Positions 36,440-45,410 of a DNA stretch of 55,876 bases are shown here, piece after piece. Made by a program: the position numbers and the translations under genes. The DNA is from Streptomyces chilikensis (GTDB taxonomy: Bacteria; Actinomycetota; Actinomycetes; Streptomycetales; Streptomycetaceae). Numbering within the stretch: the stretch's first letter is position 1; each line of letters starts with the position of its first letter. The stretch lies in contig NZ_LWCC02000005.1 of assembly GCF_001642695.1 (NCBI RefSeq), positions 2,530,901-2,586,776 of the forward strand. The letters run 5' to 3'. A model generated the notes under the pieces. That model had not been told where the DNA came from and made no database searches. It saw only the letters and a program-made list of their open reading frames with translations.

Positions 36440-37456
36440 TCACGCCTCTTCCTCCTCGTCCCCCTCGAAGAAGTCCCCGATCTCGTCGACGACCTCGGCC
36501 GCGACCATCCCGCCGGCCACGCCGACCGCCAGTCCCGCGGCTCCGGCGGCGACGGCGGCGCCCGCCCCGGGCCCGGAGCGGTGGTGGTCACCGTCGTCGT
36601 GGTGGCCGTGGTGGCCGTGGTGGTCCGAGAGGTGGCCGGGGTCCGGGTGGGACGCCGCGTGGTCGTACCCGCCGTGCGGGGCGTACGCCGCCCGGCGCCC
36701 GAGGAGCTGCCGGATCCAGCCGTCGACCTCGGCCTCCCAGTCGCGGGCGTCGTGGTGGCCGACGGTGAACCGGGCGAGCGCGCCGTGGCCGGGGGAGAGG
36801 AGGCCGCCGCGCCTGTCGGCCTCCAGGACGACCTCCACGCCGCCGGGGTTCGCCAGGAAGGTGATCTCGATCTCGCTCACCTGGTGCGCGTGGCCGGGCG
36901 GCGGGGTGATCTCGATCTCCTGGTGGAAGGGCAGCCGCTGTCCCGTGCCGCCGATGCGGCCGTACTCCAGGTCGGCCGAGCGGAAGCCGAAGCCGAGCCG
37001 GCCGAAGGCCTCGAGGATTGCCTCCTGGACGTGCAGGGGGCCCACCGCGAGGGGGTCGAGATCGCCCTTGTCCCTGGCGCCCGCCACCGCCAGCTCCGTG
37101 CGCACGCCCAGCGCGATCCCCAGCGGCTGCCCGTACAGTTCCGTGACCGGCGTCTCCCACGGCAGCGTCACGCTGAACGGCACGCTCCGCCGCTCGCCCG
37201 CCGCGAGCCGGAAACCGCCGCCGACGGTGTACCGGGCGAAGGTGACGGTTCCCTCGCCCTCCCCCTCGGCGTGCTCCGCCTCGACGCGGGCCACCAGCTC
37301 CAGCGAGATGTGCTCGATGTCGAAGTCGGCGCCGCCGCCCTCGACGTGCACCTGCCCGGTGAGCTCCGAGCCGGGCAGGGCGGGTCCGGGGGTGAGGACC
37401 GTGTCGACGGAGGGTCCCCCCACGCCGAGCGAGCCGAGCAGTCGTCTGAACACCAT
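36440..37456 (-). CDS. Spo0M-family sporulation-control protein
   Basis: A 338-residue protein with the arrestin-like Spo0M domain (about 1-250: VDTVLTPGPALPGSELTGQV, FDIEHISLELVARVE, LPFHQEIEITPPPGHAHQVS). Beyond it lies a His/Asp-rich stretch (HLSDHHGHHGHHDDGDHH, about 270-290) that could bind metal, then an Ala/Gly-rich hydrophobic segment (AAVAAGAAGLAVGVAGGMVA) and an acidic end (DEIGDFFEGDEEEEA). The extra tail is longer than Bacillus Spo0M. ATG at 37456 follows GAGGAAG. An inverted repeat sharing TCTAC-N6-GTAGA with the blaI palindrome lies about 90 bases upstream. Confidence 0.9.
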   Translation of the reverse strand: MVFRRLLGSLGVGGPSVDTVLTPGPALPGSELTGQVHVEGGGADFDIEHISLELVARVEAEHAEGEGEGTVTFARYTVGGGFRLAAGERRSVPFSVTLPWETPVTELYGQPLGIALGVRTELAVAGARDKGDLDPLAVGPLHVQEAILEAFGRLGFGFRSADLEYGRIGGTGQRLPFHQEIEITPPPGHAHQVSEIEITFLANPGGVEVVLEADRRGGLLSPGHGALARFTVGHHDARDWEAEVDGWIRQLLGRRAAYAPHGGYDHAASHPDPGHLSDHHGHHGHHDDGDHHRSGPGAGAAVAAGAAGLAVGVAGGMVAAEVVDEIGDFFEGDEEEEA

Positions 37457-37543
37457 GCGAGCGTCCACTTCCTCTGGGTGTCGTTGTGATGTCGCCGTTC
37501 GCCCGGACAGGGCTGACGCACGGCGGTTCGTCCGCCGTCCCAT

Positions 37544-37563
37544 CTTCTACAGGCGAGTAGAAG
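37544..37563. promoter_or_regulatory. Inverted repeat upstream of spo0M, possible shared operator
   Basis: CTTCTAC-AGGCGA-GTAGAAG (37544-37563) has perfect 7-bp arms around 6 bases. Its TCTAC-N6-GTAGA frame equals that of the blaI palindrome. The region 37457-37774 (318 bp) is the divergent spacer between spo0M and the CNNM genes and holds no other feature I can support. Confidence 0.55.
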
Positions 37564-37774
37564 CATAGGATGTCCCGGTACGAGGCGGAGCCGCGTCGTA
37601 CGGGCACGGAGGTGACGGCGGGGAACGCGGCCCCGGCCGCAACCGTCGTCCCGGAACAATCCGGAAGGAAAAGGAGCCACTCTTGTCCGCCAGACCGACG
37701 GACCCCCCGGGGCACAGTCCCCGACCATTCCGCCAGGCACTTCCTGAGCACGGCACGCGGCGGGATGGTGTTCG

Positions 37775-39130
37775 ATGAGTGCCGCAAACGCTCTCCTGGG
37801 CCTGCTGGCCGTCTTCGTCCTGACCGCGGGCACCGGCTACTTCGTCGCCCAGGAGTTCGCCTACGTCTCCGCCGACCGCCTCGCACTGGCCCGTGACGCC
37901 GAAGCCGGGGACCGGAAGGCCGCCCGCGCGCTGAAGGTGCTGGAGCGGCTGTCGTTCATGCTGTCGGGCGCCCAGCTCGGCATCACCGTGACCGGACTGG
38001 TCGTCGGCTTCATCGCCGAACCGTCCGTCTCCGCCCTGCTCAGGCCCGCCCTGACGGGTGCGGGCCTGCCCGACGCCGCGGTGGGCGCGGTCTCCGTCGT
38101 ACTGGCCTTCGTGCTGGCCACGGTCGTGCAGATGGTGCTGGGCGAACTCGCCCCGAAGAACCTCGCCATCGCCGTCCCGGAGCGCCTGGCGAAGTCCCTC
38201 GCGCGCTCCACGCTGCTCTACCTGAGGATCGTCGGCCCGGTGGTACGGATCTTCGACGGCGCCGCGAACCGGCTGCTCCGCAGGGTCGGCATCGAACCGG
38301 TCGAGGAACTGCACCACGGCGCCACGCTGGAGGAACTGGGCCACCTGATCGGCGAGTCCCACGAGCGGGGCGCCCTGCCGGAGGACACCGCCGCCCTCCT
38401 CGACCACGCCCTGGAGTTCTCCGACCGGACCCTCCACCAGGTGATGGTGCCCCGGGTGGACGCCGTCTTCGTCCGCGAGGACGCGACGGCCGCCGAGGCC
38501 GTCGGCCTGATCGCCCGGCACGGCCACTCCAACTACCCGGTGCTGGGCGACCACCCCGACGAGATCATCGGCGTGCTCGGCGTCAACGAGCTGATGCGTG
38601 AACCGGCCGGCCGCCTCCGGGACGCCACGGCGGGCGCGCTCGCCCGGCGTCCGCTGCTCCTGCCGGACACCCTCCCGCTGCCCGACGCCGTCACCCGGAT
38701 GCGCGAGCGGGACGACGAGTTCGCGGTCGTCCTCGACGAGCACGGCGGCGTGGCGGGCATCGTCACGTACGAGGACATGGCGGAGGAACTGATCGGCGAC
38801 ATCGCCGACGAGACCGACACGGTCACCGAGGTCGCCGTGGCCGACGGCGGAGGCTGGCTGGTGGACGCCGGGCGCCGCCTGGACGAGGTGGCCGAGGCCA
38901 CCGGCGTCGAACTGCCCGAGGAGGAGGACTACGACACCGTGGCCGGCCTGGTCGTCGACCGCCTCGGCCGCTTCCCGGCCGTCGGGGACCGGCTCACCGT
39001 CGACCTGCCCAGGGGTGGCGCGGCGCTGATCGAGGTCCGCACCCTCGACCGGCACGTCCCCGACCGCGTGCGGATCGAACTGCCCGAGGCCGAGGCCGGG
39101 GCCGGGGCGGAGACGGAGGTCCCGGCATGA
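37775..39130 (+). CDS. CNNM/CBS-domain membrane protein (hemolysin C family)
   Basis: A 451-residue protein: DUF21 (CNNM) membrane domain at about 1-195 with helices LLGLLAVFVLTAGTGYFVA, LGITVTGLVVGFIAEPSVSA and AVSVVLAFVLATVVQMVLG plus the conserved GELAPKNLAI, a CBS pair (about 220-340: HQVMVPRVDAVFVREDATAA, YEDMAEELIGDI) and a C-terminal CorC/HlyC domain (about 345-440). Such proteins transport Mg2+/Co2+ or regulate ion balance. The next gene, a paralogue, overlaps its stop by 4 bases, so the two probably form a heteromer. Confidence 0.92.
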   Translation: MSAANALLGLLAVFVLTAGTGYFVAQEFAYVSADRLALARDAEAGDRKAARALKVLERLSFMLSGAQLGITVTGLVVGFIAEPSVSALLRPALTGAGLPDAAVGAVSVVLAFVLATVVQMVLGELAPKNLAIAVPERLAKSLARSTLLYLRIVGPVVRIFDGAANRLLRRVGIEPVEELHHGATLEELGHLIGESHERGALPEDTAALLDHALEFSDRTLHQVMVPRVDAVFVREDATAAEAVGLIARHGHSNYPVLGDHPDEIIGVLGVNELMREPAGRLRDATAGALARRPLLLPDTLPLPDAVTRMRERDDEFAVVLDEHGGVAGIVTYEDMAEELIGDIADETDTVTEVAVADGGGWLVDAGRRLDEVAEATGVELPEEEDYDTVAGLVVDRLGRFPAVGDRLTVDLPRGGAALIEVRTLDRHVPDRVRIELPEAEAGAGAETEVPA

Positions 39131-40146
39131 GTTTCCCGATGGCGATCCTCGTCACCGTCCTGCTGCTGGTCGGCAGCGGCTTCTTCGTGGCCGCCGAGTT
39201 CGCCCTGGTCGCCGCCAAGCGGCACCGGATGGAGAAGGCGGCGGCCGAGAACCGGCGCGGAGCCGGGGCCGCCCTGGCCGGCATGCGGGAGCTGTCCCTG
39301 ATGCTGGCCGGCGCCCAGCTCGGCATCACCGTCTGCACCCTGGGCCTCGGATCGGTGTCCAAGCCCGCGATCTCCCACGAACTCGACCCGCTGCTCCACC
39401 GCCTGGGCCTGCCCAGCGGGCTCAGCTACGGCATCGCGTTCGCCGTGGCGATGATCGTGGTGGTGTTCCTGCACATGGTGGTCGGTGAGATGGCGCCCAA
39501 GTCATGGGCCATCGCCCACCCGGAGCGCTCCGCCATGCTGCTCTCCCCGCCCTTCCGGGGCGTGGTGAAGGCGGTACGGCCGCTGATCCGCCTGCTCAAC
39601 GCCCTGAGCAACGGCCTGGTGCGGCTGTGCCGGGTCACCCCGCGCGACGAGCTGGCCTCGGTCCACAACCGGGAACAGCTCACCCACCTGGTGACGGAGT
39701 CCCAGCGGCTCGGCCTGATCAGCCAGACCGACTCGGAACTGCTGACCCGTTCGCTGACGGAGCCCGAGACCCCGGTCGCCGAGCTCCAGGTGCCGACCTC
39801 CCGCATCACCTCGGTCGACGCCGGCGCGGACGTCGACGAGATCCTGCGGGTCGCGGCGGCGAGCGGCCGCACTCGGCTCCTGGTCCGCGCGCGGGACTCG
39901 TTCACCGGCTCGGTCCACGCCCGTGACGCCATGGTCGCCCGCTCCCGCGGACGCGTCACCGACGCCAGGGCCCTGGCCCGCCCGGTGCCCGAGCTGCCCG
40001 GCCACGCCACCGTCGCCGACGCGATCGACCTGCTGCGCCGGCACCGCGCGTCGCTGGCCGTGGTCCGGGACGACTCCGGCCGCCTCACCGGCATGGTCAG
40101 CCTGGACGACCTCCTGGCCCGGTTCCTCCAGCCCCGGACGAGCTGA
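39127..40146 (+). CDS. Second CNNM/CBS-domain membrane protein, lacking the CorC domain
   Basis: A 339-residue paralogue of the preceding protein, ATG overlapping its stop (ATGA). The DUF21 domain shows ILVTVLLLVGSGFFVAAEFA, LMLAGAQLGITVCTLGLGSV and VGEMAPKSWAIAHPERSA; a degenerate CBS pair follows (AELQVPTSRITSVDAGADVD, LAVVRDDSGRLTGMVSLDDL). It stops after the CBS pair, without the CorC_HlyC domain of its partner, as in the usual paired arrangement in actinobacteria. Confidence 0.92.
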   Translation: MSFPMAILVTVLLLVGSGFFVAAEFALVAAKRHRMEKAAAENRRGAGAALAGMRELSLMLAGAQLGITVCTLGLGSVSKPAISHELDPLLHRLGLPSGLSYGIAFAVAMIVVVFLHMVVGEMAPKSWAIAHPERSAMLLSPPFRGVVKAVRPLIRLLNALSNGLVRLCRVTPRDELASVHNREQLTHLVTESQRLGLISQTDSELLTRSLTEPETPVAELQVPTSRITSVDAGADVDEILRVAAASGRTRLLVRARDSFTGSVHARDAMVARSRGRVTDARALARPVPELPGHATVADAIDLLRRHRASLAVVRDDSGRLTGMVSLDDLLARFLQPRTS

Positions 40147-40309
40147 CGCCGCCCCGGCCCGAGCCCTCGGCCCCTCGCCGGGGGCCCGGGCCCTCGCCGG
40201 GGGCCCGGGCCCGGCCCGGACGGACGCCCTCGCCGGACCGGTCGACCACCACGGCCGCTCGGCCGACGCCGGCCGTGGACCGAGGACGAGGGCTGATCGG
40301 CAACACGTC

Positions 40310-40346
40310 AGAGGGCCTGGTGCGCAACGTGCGCACCAGGCCCTCT
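40310..40346. terminator. 17-bp perfect-stem terminator between CNNM operon and tRNA-Pro
   Basis: AGAGGGCCTGGTGCGCA (40310-40326) pairs perfectly with 40330-40346 around the 3-base loop ACG. It lies 9 bases beyond the 3' end of the minus-strand tRNA and about 160 bases past the CNNM stop, so it can terminate from both sides. No U-run follows. The DNA at 40147-40309 holds GGGCCCGGGCC-type direct repeats and no gene. Confidence 0.9.
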
Positions 40347-40354
40347 GATCACTG

Positions 40355-40428
40355 TCGGGGTGGCGGGATTTGAACCCACGACCTCTTCGTCCCGAACGAA
40401 GCGCGCTGCCAAGCTGCGCTACACCCCG
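40355..40428 (-). tRNA. tRNA-Pro (anticodon CGG)
   Basis: On the minus strand a full cloverleaf can be drawn: acceptor CGGGGTG/CACCCCG with discriminator A, D-arm AGCGCAGCTTGGCAGCGCGCT, anticodon stem CTTCG/CGAAG with loop TTCGGGA giving anticodon CGG, and T-arm GTGGGTTCAAATCCCGC. CCA is not encoded. It reads CCG, a very common proline codon in this genome. It may be transcribed with nothing else; the terminator follows at once. Confidence 0.97.
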
Positions 40429-40463
40429 ATCATCTCCGCGTTCCCGCGGCGACGACGTTTACT

Positions 40464-41237
40464 TTAGCCCACCGGTGGCCTGAGGCGAAATCCGGTTTTC
40501 GGGCGGCTGCGGACGACCCCGGGGCAGAGGCGGTCGACGGTGACCAGGAGGACGCCGAGGCCGTAGGCGGCGAGGGCGGTCAGGAGGCTGTTGCCGACGG
40601 CGCCGAGGGTGTCCTCGCGGCCGGCGTCGAGGAAGGGGAAGGGGGCGCGGCCGGGCGCGTCGGCGGGGAGCAGGACGGTGCGGACCAGGGTGAGGCCGAG
40701 GTAGGTCAGGGGATGGACGAGCCAGACGGTGGCGTGGCGCAGCCGCAGGGTGCGGGGGGCGGTCAGCAGGAGCCAGTCCAGCAGGGCGGCGAGCGGGGTG
40801 GCCACGGTGAGCAGCAGGGCGACCACGGTGGCCCAGGGGGCGCCCGGCCCGGGGTCGGAGAAGACGGGGCGGCCGGGGACGGCGAAGGCGTGGGCCAGGG
40901 CCGCCAGCAGGACGTAGAGGAGGGCGGCGCCGGTGAGGGCCGGCCTGACGGGGCGGCCGGCGCTCCAGGCGCGCTGGGCGGAGACCAGGGTGACGGCGGC
41001 CAGGAGGATGTTGGCCTGCACCGTGAAGTGGGTGAGGGCCTGCAGGGGGCGGCCGAGCGCCAGGCAGACGGCCACGCCGCCCGCCGCCGCCGTCGCGGTG
41101 CACAGGCGGAACAGTGCGGTGAGGGGGCGGCGGGTCAGGGGTATGACGGCTGTCGGGGGGACGTAGGAGGACCTCGGCCTGGTCCTGCCCGGTACCGGGG
41201 GGAGGCCCGGGATGTCCCTGGGTAGGGGAGCGGTCAT
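40464..41237 (-). CDS. Pr6Pr-family membrane protein
   Basis: A 257-residue integral membrane protein with six hydrophobic segments ([114 protein letters not shown]). [10 protein letters not shown] and YLGLTLVRT are the recognisable family positions. The N-terminal 30 residues ([20 protein letters not shown]) are cytoplasmic and Pro-rich. Function unknown; stand-alone gene with the tRNA downstream. Confidence 0.85.
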   Translation of the reverse strand: MTAPLPRDIPGLPPVPGRTRPRSSYVPPTAVIPLTRRPLTALFRLCTATAAAGGVAVCLALGRPLQALTHFTVQANILLAAVTLVSAQRAWSAGRPVRPALTGAALLYVLLAALAHAFAVPGRPVFSDPGPGAPWATVVALLLTVATPLAALLDWLLLTAPRTLRLRHATVWLVHPLTYLGLTLVRTVLLPADAPGRAPFPFLDAGREDTLGAVGNSLLTALAAYGLGVLLVTVDRLCPGVVRSRPKTGFRLRPPVG

Positions 41238-41348
41238 GCCTTCACGCTAGGCAGCGCGGGGGCGGACCGGGCGATTTCGCGCGTCCGAACGGGGGACGGA
41301 AGGGGCGCGGCACGGTTCGCGACACGGGTCGGTCCGGTTCGCCGCCCG

Positions 41349-41436
41349 GTCCGGTCCGCGGCTCGGCACGGTCCGGTCCGCGGCTCGGCACGGTCCGGTC
41401 CGCGGTACGGCACGGTGCAGTCCGCGGCACGGCACG
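41349..41436. repeat. Four 22-bp tandem repeats
   Basis: The unit GGTCCGGTCCGCGGCTCGGCAC occurs exactly at 41349-41370 and 41371-41392, with one change at 41393-41414 and several at 41415-41436; a partial fifth follows. It lies in the spacer between the Pr6Pr gene start and the end of the metallophosphoesterase gene. All frames through it are fortuitous. Confidence 0.93.
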
Positions 41437-41516
41437 GTGCCGGCCCGGTGCGCCGCGAGCGCCTCCCGGGGCGGCCCCGGGAGGCGGGTGAGCGGCGCCG
41501 GGCCGCCGCGCCGCCG

Positions 41517-42452
41517 TCAGAGCGCCCAGTCGCTGCTGACCAGCGTCAGCAGCGTCGCCTCCGGCGGGCAGGCGAAGCGGAACGGGGTGTACCGGTTGGC
41601 TCCGCAGCCCGCCGACACGTGCAGGTAGGACGTGTTGCCGCCGGCCGTGTGGGTGGACAGGCCCTTCACCCGGTCGGTGTCCAGGTCGCAGTTGGTGACC
41701 AGGGCGCCGTAGAAGGGGATGCAGAGCTGCCCGCCGTGCGTGTGCCCGGCCAGGACCAGCGGATAGCCGTCGGTGGTGAACGCGTCGAGCGACCGCAGGT
41801 ACGGGGCGTGCACCACACCCATGGAGAAGTCACCGGCTCCTGACGGGCCGCCCGCGACCTCCTCGTACCGGTCCCGCTTGATGTGCGGGTCGTCCAGGCC
41901 GGTCAGCTCGATCGAGACGCCGTCGACCTTCAGCGTGCCGCGGGTGTTGGTGAGGTTCAGCCAGCCCGCCTCGTCGAACGCGTCCCGCAGCCCCTCCCAG
42001 GGGTTGTGGATCGCGCCGGTGACGGGCTCGTTGCCGTTGAGTCCGTGCTTGCCCTGGACCTTCTCGACCAGGTACTTGGCGGGGTTGCGGAGCCGCGGGC
42101 CGTAGTAGTCGTTGGAGCCGAACACGTAGGCGCCCGGGAACTCCATCAGCGGCTCCAGCGCGTCCAGCACCTCCGGCACGCCCTCGGTGTCGGAGAGGTT
42201 GTCGCCGGTGTTGATGACGAAGTCGGGCCGCAGCCCCGCCAGCGAACGCAGCCAGCGCTGCTTCTTGCGCTGCCCGCTCACCATGTGGATGTCGGAGACC
42301 TGAAGGACGCGCAGCGGACGCATTCCGGGGGGCAGGACGGGAACGGTCACCCGGCGGAGCCGGAACGAACGGGCCTCGAACCCGGCGGAGTAGACGAGAC
42401 CGGCGGCGGCGACCGCCGTGACGCCGAGGGGGACCTTGTAGAGCGCGCGCAT
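41517..42452 (-). CDS. Metallophosphoesterase with N-terminal membrane anchor
   Basis: A 311-residue calcineurin-like phosphoesterase. The dinuclear metal motifs are in order: VSDIHM (DxH), NTGDNLSD (GDN), FGSNDYYG (GNxD/H variant), VVHAP and GHTHGGQL. An N-terminal hydrophobic stretch (VPLGVTAVAAAGLVYSAGF) suggests a membrane anchor or signal. Start taken at ATG 42452; ATG 42461 three codons earlier is equally possible. Similar proteins act on phospholipids or nucleotides; the substrate is not evident. Divergent from the YqeY gene. Confidence 0.92.
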   Translation of the reverse strand: MRALYKVPLGVTAVAAAGLVYSAGFEARSFRLRRVTVPVLPPGMRPLRVLQVSDIHMVSGQRKKQRWLRSLAGLRPDFVINTGDNLSDTEGVPEVLDALEPLMEFPGAYVFGSNDYYGPRLRNPAKYLVEKVQGKHGLNGNEPVTGAIHNPWEGLRDAFDEAGWLNLTNTRGTLKVDGVSIELTGLDDPHIKRDRYEEVAGGPSGAGDFSMGVVHAPYLRSLDAFTTDGYPLVLAGHTHGGQLCIPFYGALVTNCDLDTDRVKGLSTHTAGGNTSYLHVSAGCGANRYTPFRFACPPEATLLTLVSSDWAL

Positions 42453-42530
42453 GCCTTCCATCGTGTCAGGGTGCCCCGAGGACCGTAAATCAAGGGGCGT
42501 CCGCTGCGACACACCTGCGACAATCAAGCC

Positions 42531-42992
42531 ATGACCACGCTCAAGTCGAAGCTGCAGGAAGACCTCAACGCGGCGATCAAGGGGCGCGACGAGCTGCGCT
42601 CCTCGACGCTCCGGCTCACCCTCACCGCGATCACCAAGGAGGAGGTCGCCGGTACGGAGAAGCGCGAGCTCTCCGACGACGAGGTCCTCAAGGTGATCAC
42701 CCGTGAGGCGAAGAAGCGCCGCGAGGCCGCGGAGGCGTTCGCCCAGGGCGGTCGCGCGGAGAGCGCCGAGCGGGAGAAGGCCGAGGGCGAGGTGCTCGCC
42801 GAGTACCTGCCCCAGCAGCTGAGCGACGACGAGCTGGACGAACTGGTGGGCCAGGCGGTCGAGGAGGCGCGGGCGGCCGGTGCCGAGGGACCGAAGGCCA
42901 TGGGCCAGGTCATGAAGATCGTGAACCCGAAGGTGGCCGGGCGCGCCGAGGGCGGCCGGGTGGCCGCCGCGGTGAAGAGGCGCCTGCTCTGA
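42531..42992 (+). CDS. GatB/YqeY domain protein
   Basis: A 153-residue helical protein of the YqeY family: KSKLQEDLNAAIKGRDELRS, ITREAKKRREAAEAFAQGGR, EVLAEYLPQQLSDDELDELV and GPKAMGQVMKIVNPKVAGRA. It corresponds to the tRNA-binding tail domain of GatB, present alone here. Possibly involved in tRNA-dependent amidation quality control, but role unproven. ATG at 42531; followed by a strong terminator. Confidence 0.95.
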   Translation: MTTLKSKLQEDLNAAIKGRDELRSSTLRLTLTAITKEEVAGTEKRELSDDEVLKVITREAKKRREAAEAFAQGGRAESAEREKAEGEVLAEYLPQQLSDDELDELVGQAVEEARAAGAEGPKAMGQVMKIVNPKVAGRAEGGRVAAAVKRRLL

Positions 42993-43011
42993 CCTCACCG
43001 CCCCACGACGC

Positions 43012-43054
43012 CGTTCGGCCCCCTTCCCGCACCATGCGGGAAGGGGGCCGAACG
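43012..43054. terminator. 20-bp perfect-stem bidirectional terminator
   Basis: Bases 43012-43031 pair with 43035-43054 over 20 perfect base pairs, loop CCA. It lies between the convergent YqeY and penicillin-binding protein genes, 20 and 17 bases from their stops, and should terminate both. Confidence 0.95.
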
Positions 43055-43070
43055 CTGTGCGTGAGGGGCG

Positions 43071-45410
43071 TCAGGGCCCGTTGCCGCCGCCGTTGTCGTT
43101 GCCTTGGACGAAGCCGCCCAGGACGCCACCGCCGTTGGGGTTCCCCGTGGTGCCCCCGGTCAGGTCCCCGGTGGTGCCGCCGGTCAGACCGCCGAGGGTG
43201 AGGCCGCCGTCGGTCGTCCCGCCGTCGGTGCCGATGGTGGTGACGCCGCCGTCGCCGTTGCCGCCGCCGGTGAACAGACCGGCGATCAGGCCCTCGCCGG
43301 GCCTGCCCTCACCGCGGCCCTCGCCATCGCCCTTGTCCTTGGGCTTGTCGGCCGGTATCTCCACCGTGTGGAAGGACGGGGCCTCCTTGCCCTGCAGGGC
43401 GCCGGACATCGCCTGCCGCCAGATCGGGCCGGGACCCGCGCCGCCGGAGACCTTGGCGAAGTACGTGCCGCCGATGGTGATGTTCACCATCTTCACCTGC
43501 TGCATCGGGTCGCCGAGCCACACGGCGGTGGACAGGTTCGGGGTGTAGCCGACGAACCAGGCGTTCTTGCGGAAGTCCGTGGTACCGGTCTTGCCGGCGT
43601 TGTCGCGGTCACTGAGACCGGCACGGGCGCCGGTGCCGGAGTCGGTGACGCCGGAGAGCAGGGTGTTGACCGCGTCCGCGGTCCGCTCCGACATCGCGCG
43701 CCTGCAGGTCGACTTCGGCACCTCGAGGCTCTTCTTCTTCTCACCGATCTTCTGGGTGACCGACTCGATCGCGACCGGCGAGCAGTACATGCCCCGCGAG
43801 GCGAAGGTGGCGTACGCGGAGGCCATGGTCAGCGGGGAGATCGACGGAGTGCCGAGGACGATGGAGGGCTTGCCGTCGGGGAGCTTCTTGCCGTCGCCCG
43901 TGCGGATGCCCATCTTCTCGGCCATCTCCAGGGTGGGGCAGAGGCCGAGGTCGCCGACCATCTGGACGAAGTAGGTGTTGATCGAGAGCTTCATCGCCTC
44001 CTGCAGCGAGTACGGCCCGACCTCCTCCGGCGTCTCGTTCTGCGTCATCTCGCCCTGGTTGTAGGTCTCCTTGCAGCCCCGCACCTTCGGGTACGGCATC
44101 TTGTTCGGGGACGGGTAGACCTTGCCCAGCGGCAGGCCGCCCTCTATCGCGGCCGCGGCCAGGAAGGGCTTGAAGGTCGAACCGGTCTGGAAACCGGTGC
44201 TGTTGCCCATCTTCTGGTCGACCGAGTAGTTGATGACCGTCTCGTGGTCCTTGGCGTTCGAGCCGTACGGCCTCGACTGGCCCATCGCCAGTATCTTGCC
44301 GGTGCCGGGCTCGACCATGGTGGCCGCGGCCGCCACCTCGTCGTCCTTGTTGACGTGGCCCTTCAGCGAGGCCTGCGCGGACTCCTGCGCCTGCGGGTCC
44401 AGGGTGGTGCGCACCGTCAGGCCGCCCTGGTTCCACAGCTTGGCGCGGGTCTCGCGGTCCTTGCCGAACGCGGGGTCGGTGAGGAAGACGTTGCGCACGT
44501 AGTCGCAGAAGAAGGCGGCGCCCTTCACGGCGGTGATGCAGCCGTTCTTGGGGGCGCTGATCTCCAGCCCCAGCGGCTTCTCCTTGGCCGCCGCGGCCTC
44601 GCCCTTCGAGATGTCCCCGACCTGCGCCATCCGGTCCAGGACGACGTTGCGCCGCTGCTCGGCGGTCTTGGGGTTGTTGACCGGGTCGTAGCGGGTCGGC
44701 GACTGGACCAGGCCGGCCAGCAGGGCGGCCTCCTGCAGTTCCAGGTCGTCGGCGGACTTCGAGAAGTAGCGCTGCGAGGCCGCCTCGACGCCGTAGGCGG
44801 ACTGCCCGAAGTAGGTGATGTTGAGGTAGTTCTCGAGGATCTTCTTCTTCCCGAGCTCCTCCTCCACCTGGATCGCGTACTTCAGCTCCTGGATCTTGCG
44901 GCCCAGGGTCTGCTGGGTGGCCTGCGCCACCTTGTCCGGGTCGTCGCCCGCCTCCTCGACGAAGACGTTCTTCACGTACTGCTGGGTCAGCGTCGACGCG
45001 CCCTGGGTGACCTCGCCGCTGCGCGCGTTGCTGTTGAGCGCGCGCAGGATGCCCTTCAGGTCGACCGCGCCGTGCTCGTAGAAGCGGGCGTCCTCGATCG
45101 CGACGATCGCCTTCTGCAGGTGCGGCGACATCTTCTTCAGCGGCACCACGGTGCGGTCCCGGGAGTAGACGGTCGCGATCTTGCCGCCGTCGGCGTCGAG
45201 GATGGTGGTGCGCTGACTGAGCGGTGGCGTCTTCAGGTTCGCCGGGATCTCGTCGAAGCTCTCGACGGACCCCTTCGCCGCGAGCCCCAGGGTTCCGAAG
45301 GCGGGCAGGGCGATACCGGCCAGCACGCCTCCGGCGAGGACGCTGACTCCGAGGAACTTCGCGGCCTGCTGGACTGGCGACAGGCCTCCACCCGAGCGCT
45401 TGTTTGGCAT
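43071..45410 (-). CDS. Class A penicillin-binding protein (transglycosylase/transpeptidase)
   Basis: A 779-residue bifunctional peptidoglycan synthase. Membrane anchor at about 18-45 (FLGVSVLAGGVLAGIALPAF), GT51 glycosyltransferase with catalytic Glu106 in AIEDARFYEHGAVD and QGASTLTQQYVKN (136-148), and transpeptidase with GSTFKPF (Ser411), SINTYF (476-481) and KTGTTDF (Lys607). The last 110 or so residues are an outside Gly/Thr/Asp-rich tail (GGTTDGGLTLGGLTGGTTGD), encoded by imperfect repeats. Gene placement beside wblA is the standard Streptomyces arrangement. Both active sites are intact. Confidence 0.97.
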   Translation of the reverse strand: MPNKRSGGGLSPVQQAAKFLGVSVLAGGVLAGIALPAFGTLGLAAKGSVESFDEIPANLKTPPLSQRTTILDADGGKIATVYSRDRTVVPLKKMSPHLQKAIVAIEDARFYEHGAVDLKGILRALNSNARSGEVTQGASTLTQQYVKNVFVEEAGDDPDKVAQATQQTLGRKIQELKYAIQVEEELGKKKILENYLNITYFGQSAYGVEAASQRYFSKSADDLELQEAALLAGLVQSPTRYDPVNNPKTAEQRRNVVLDRMAQVGDISKGEAAAAKEKPLGLEISAPKNGCITAVKGAAFFCDYVRNVFLTDPAFGKDRETRAKLWNQGGLTVRTTLDPQAQESAQASLKGHVNKDDEVAAAATMVEPGTGKILAMGQSRPYGSNAKDHETVINYSVDQKMGNSTGFQTGSTFKPFLAAAAIEGGLPLGKVYPSPNKMPYPKVRGCKETYNQGEMTQNETPEEVGPYSLQEAMKLSINTYFVQMVGDLGLCPTLEMAEKMGIRTGDGKKLPDGKPSIVLGTPSISPLTMASAYATFASRGMYCSPVAIESVTQKIGEKKKSLEVPKSTCRRAMSERTADAVNTLLSGVTDSGTGARAGLSDRDNAGKTGTTDFRKNAWFVGYTPNLSTAVWLGDPMQQVKMVNITIGGTYFAKVSGGAGPGPIWRQAMSGALQGKEAPSFHTVEIPADKPKDKGDGEGRGEGRPGEGLIAGLFTGGGNGDGGVTTIGTDGGTTDGGLTLGGLTGGTTGDLTGGTTGNPNGGGVLGGFVQGNDNGGGNGP

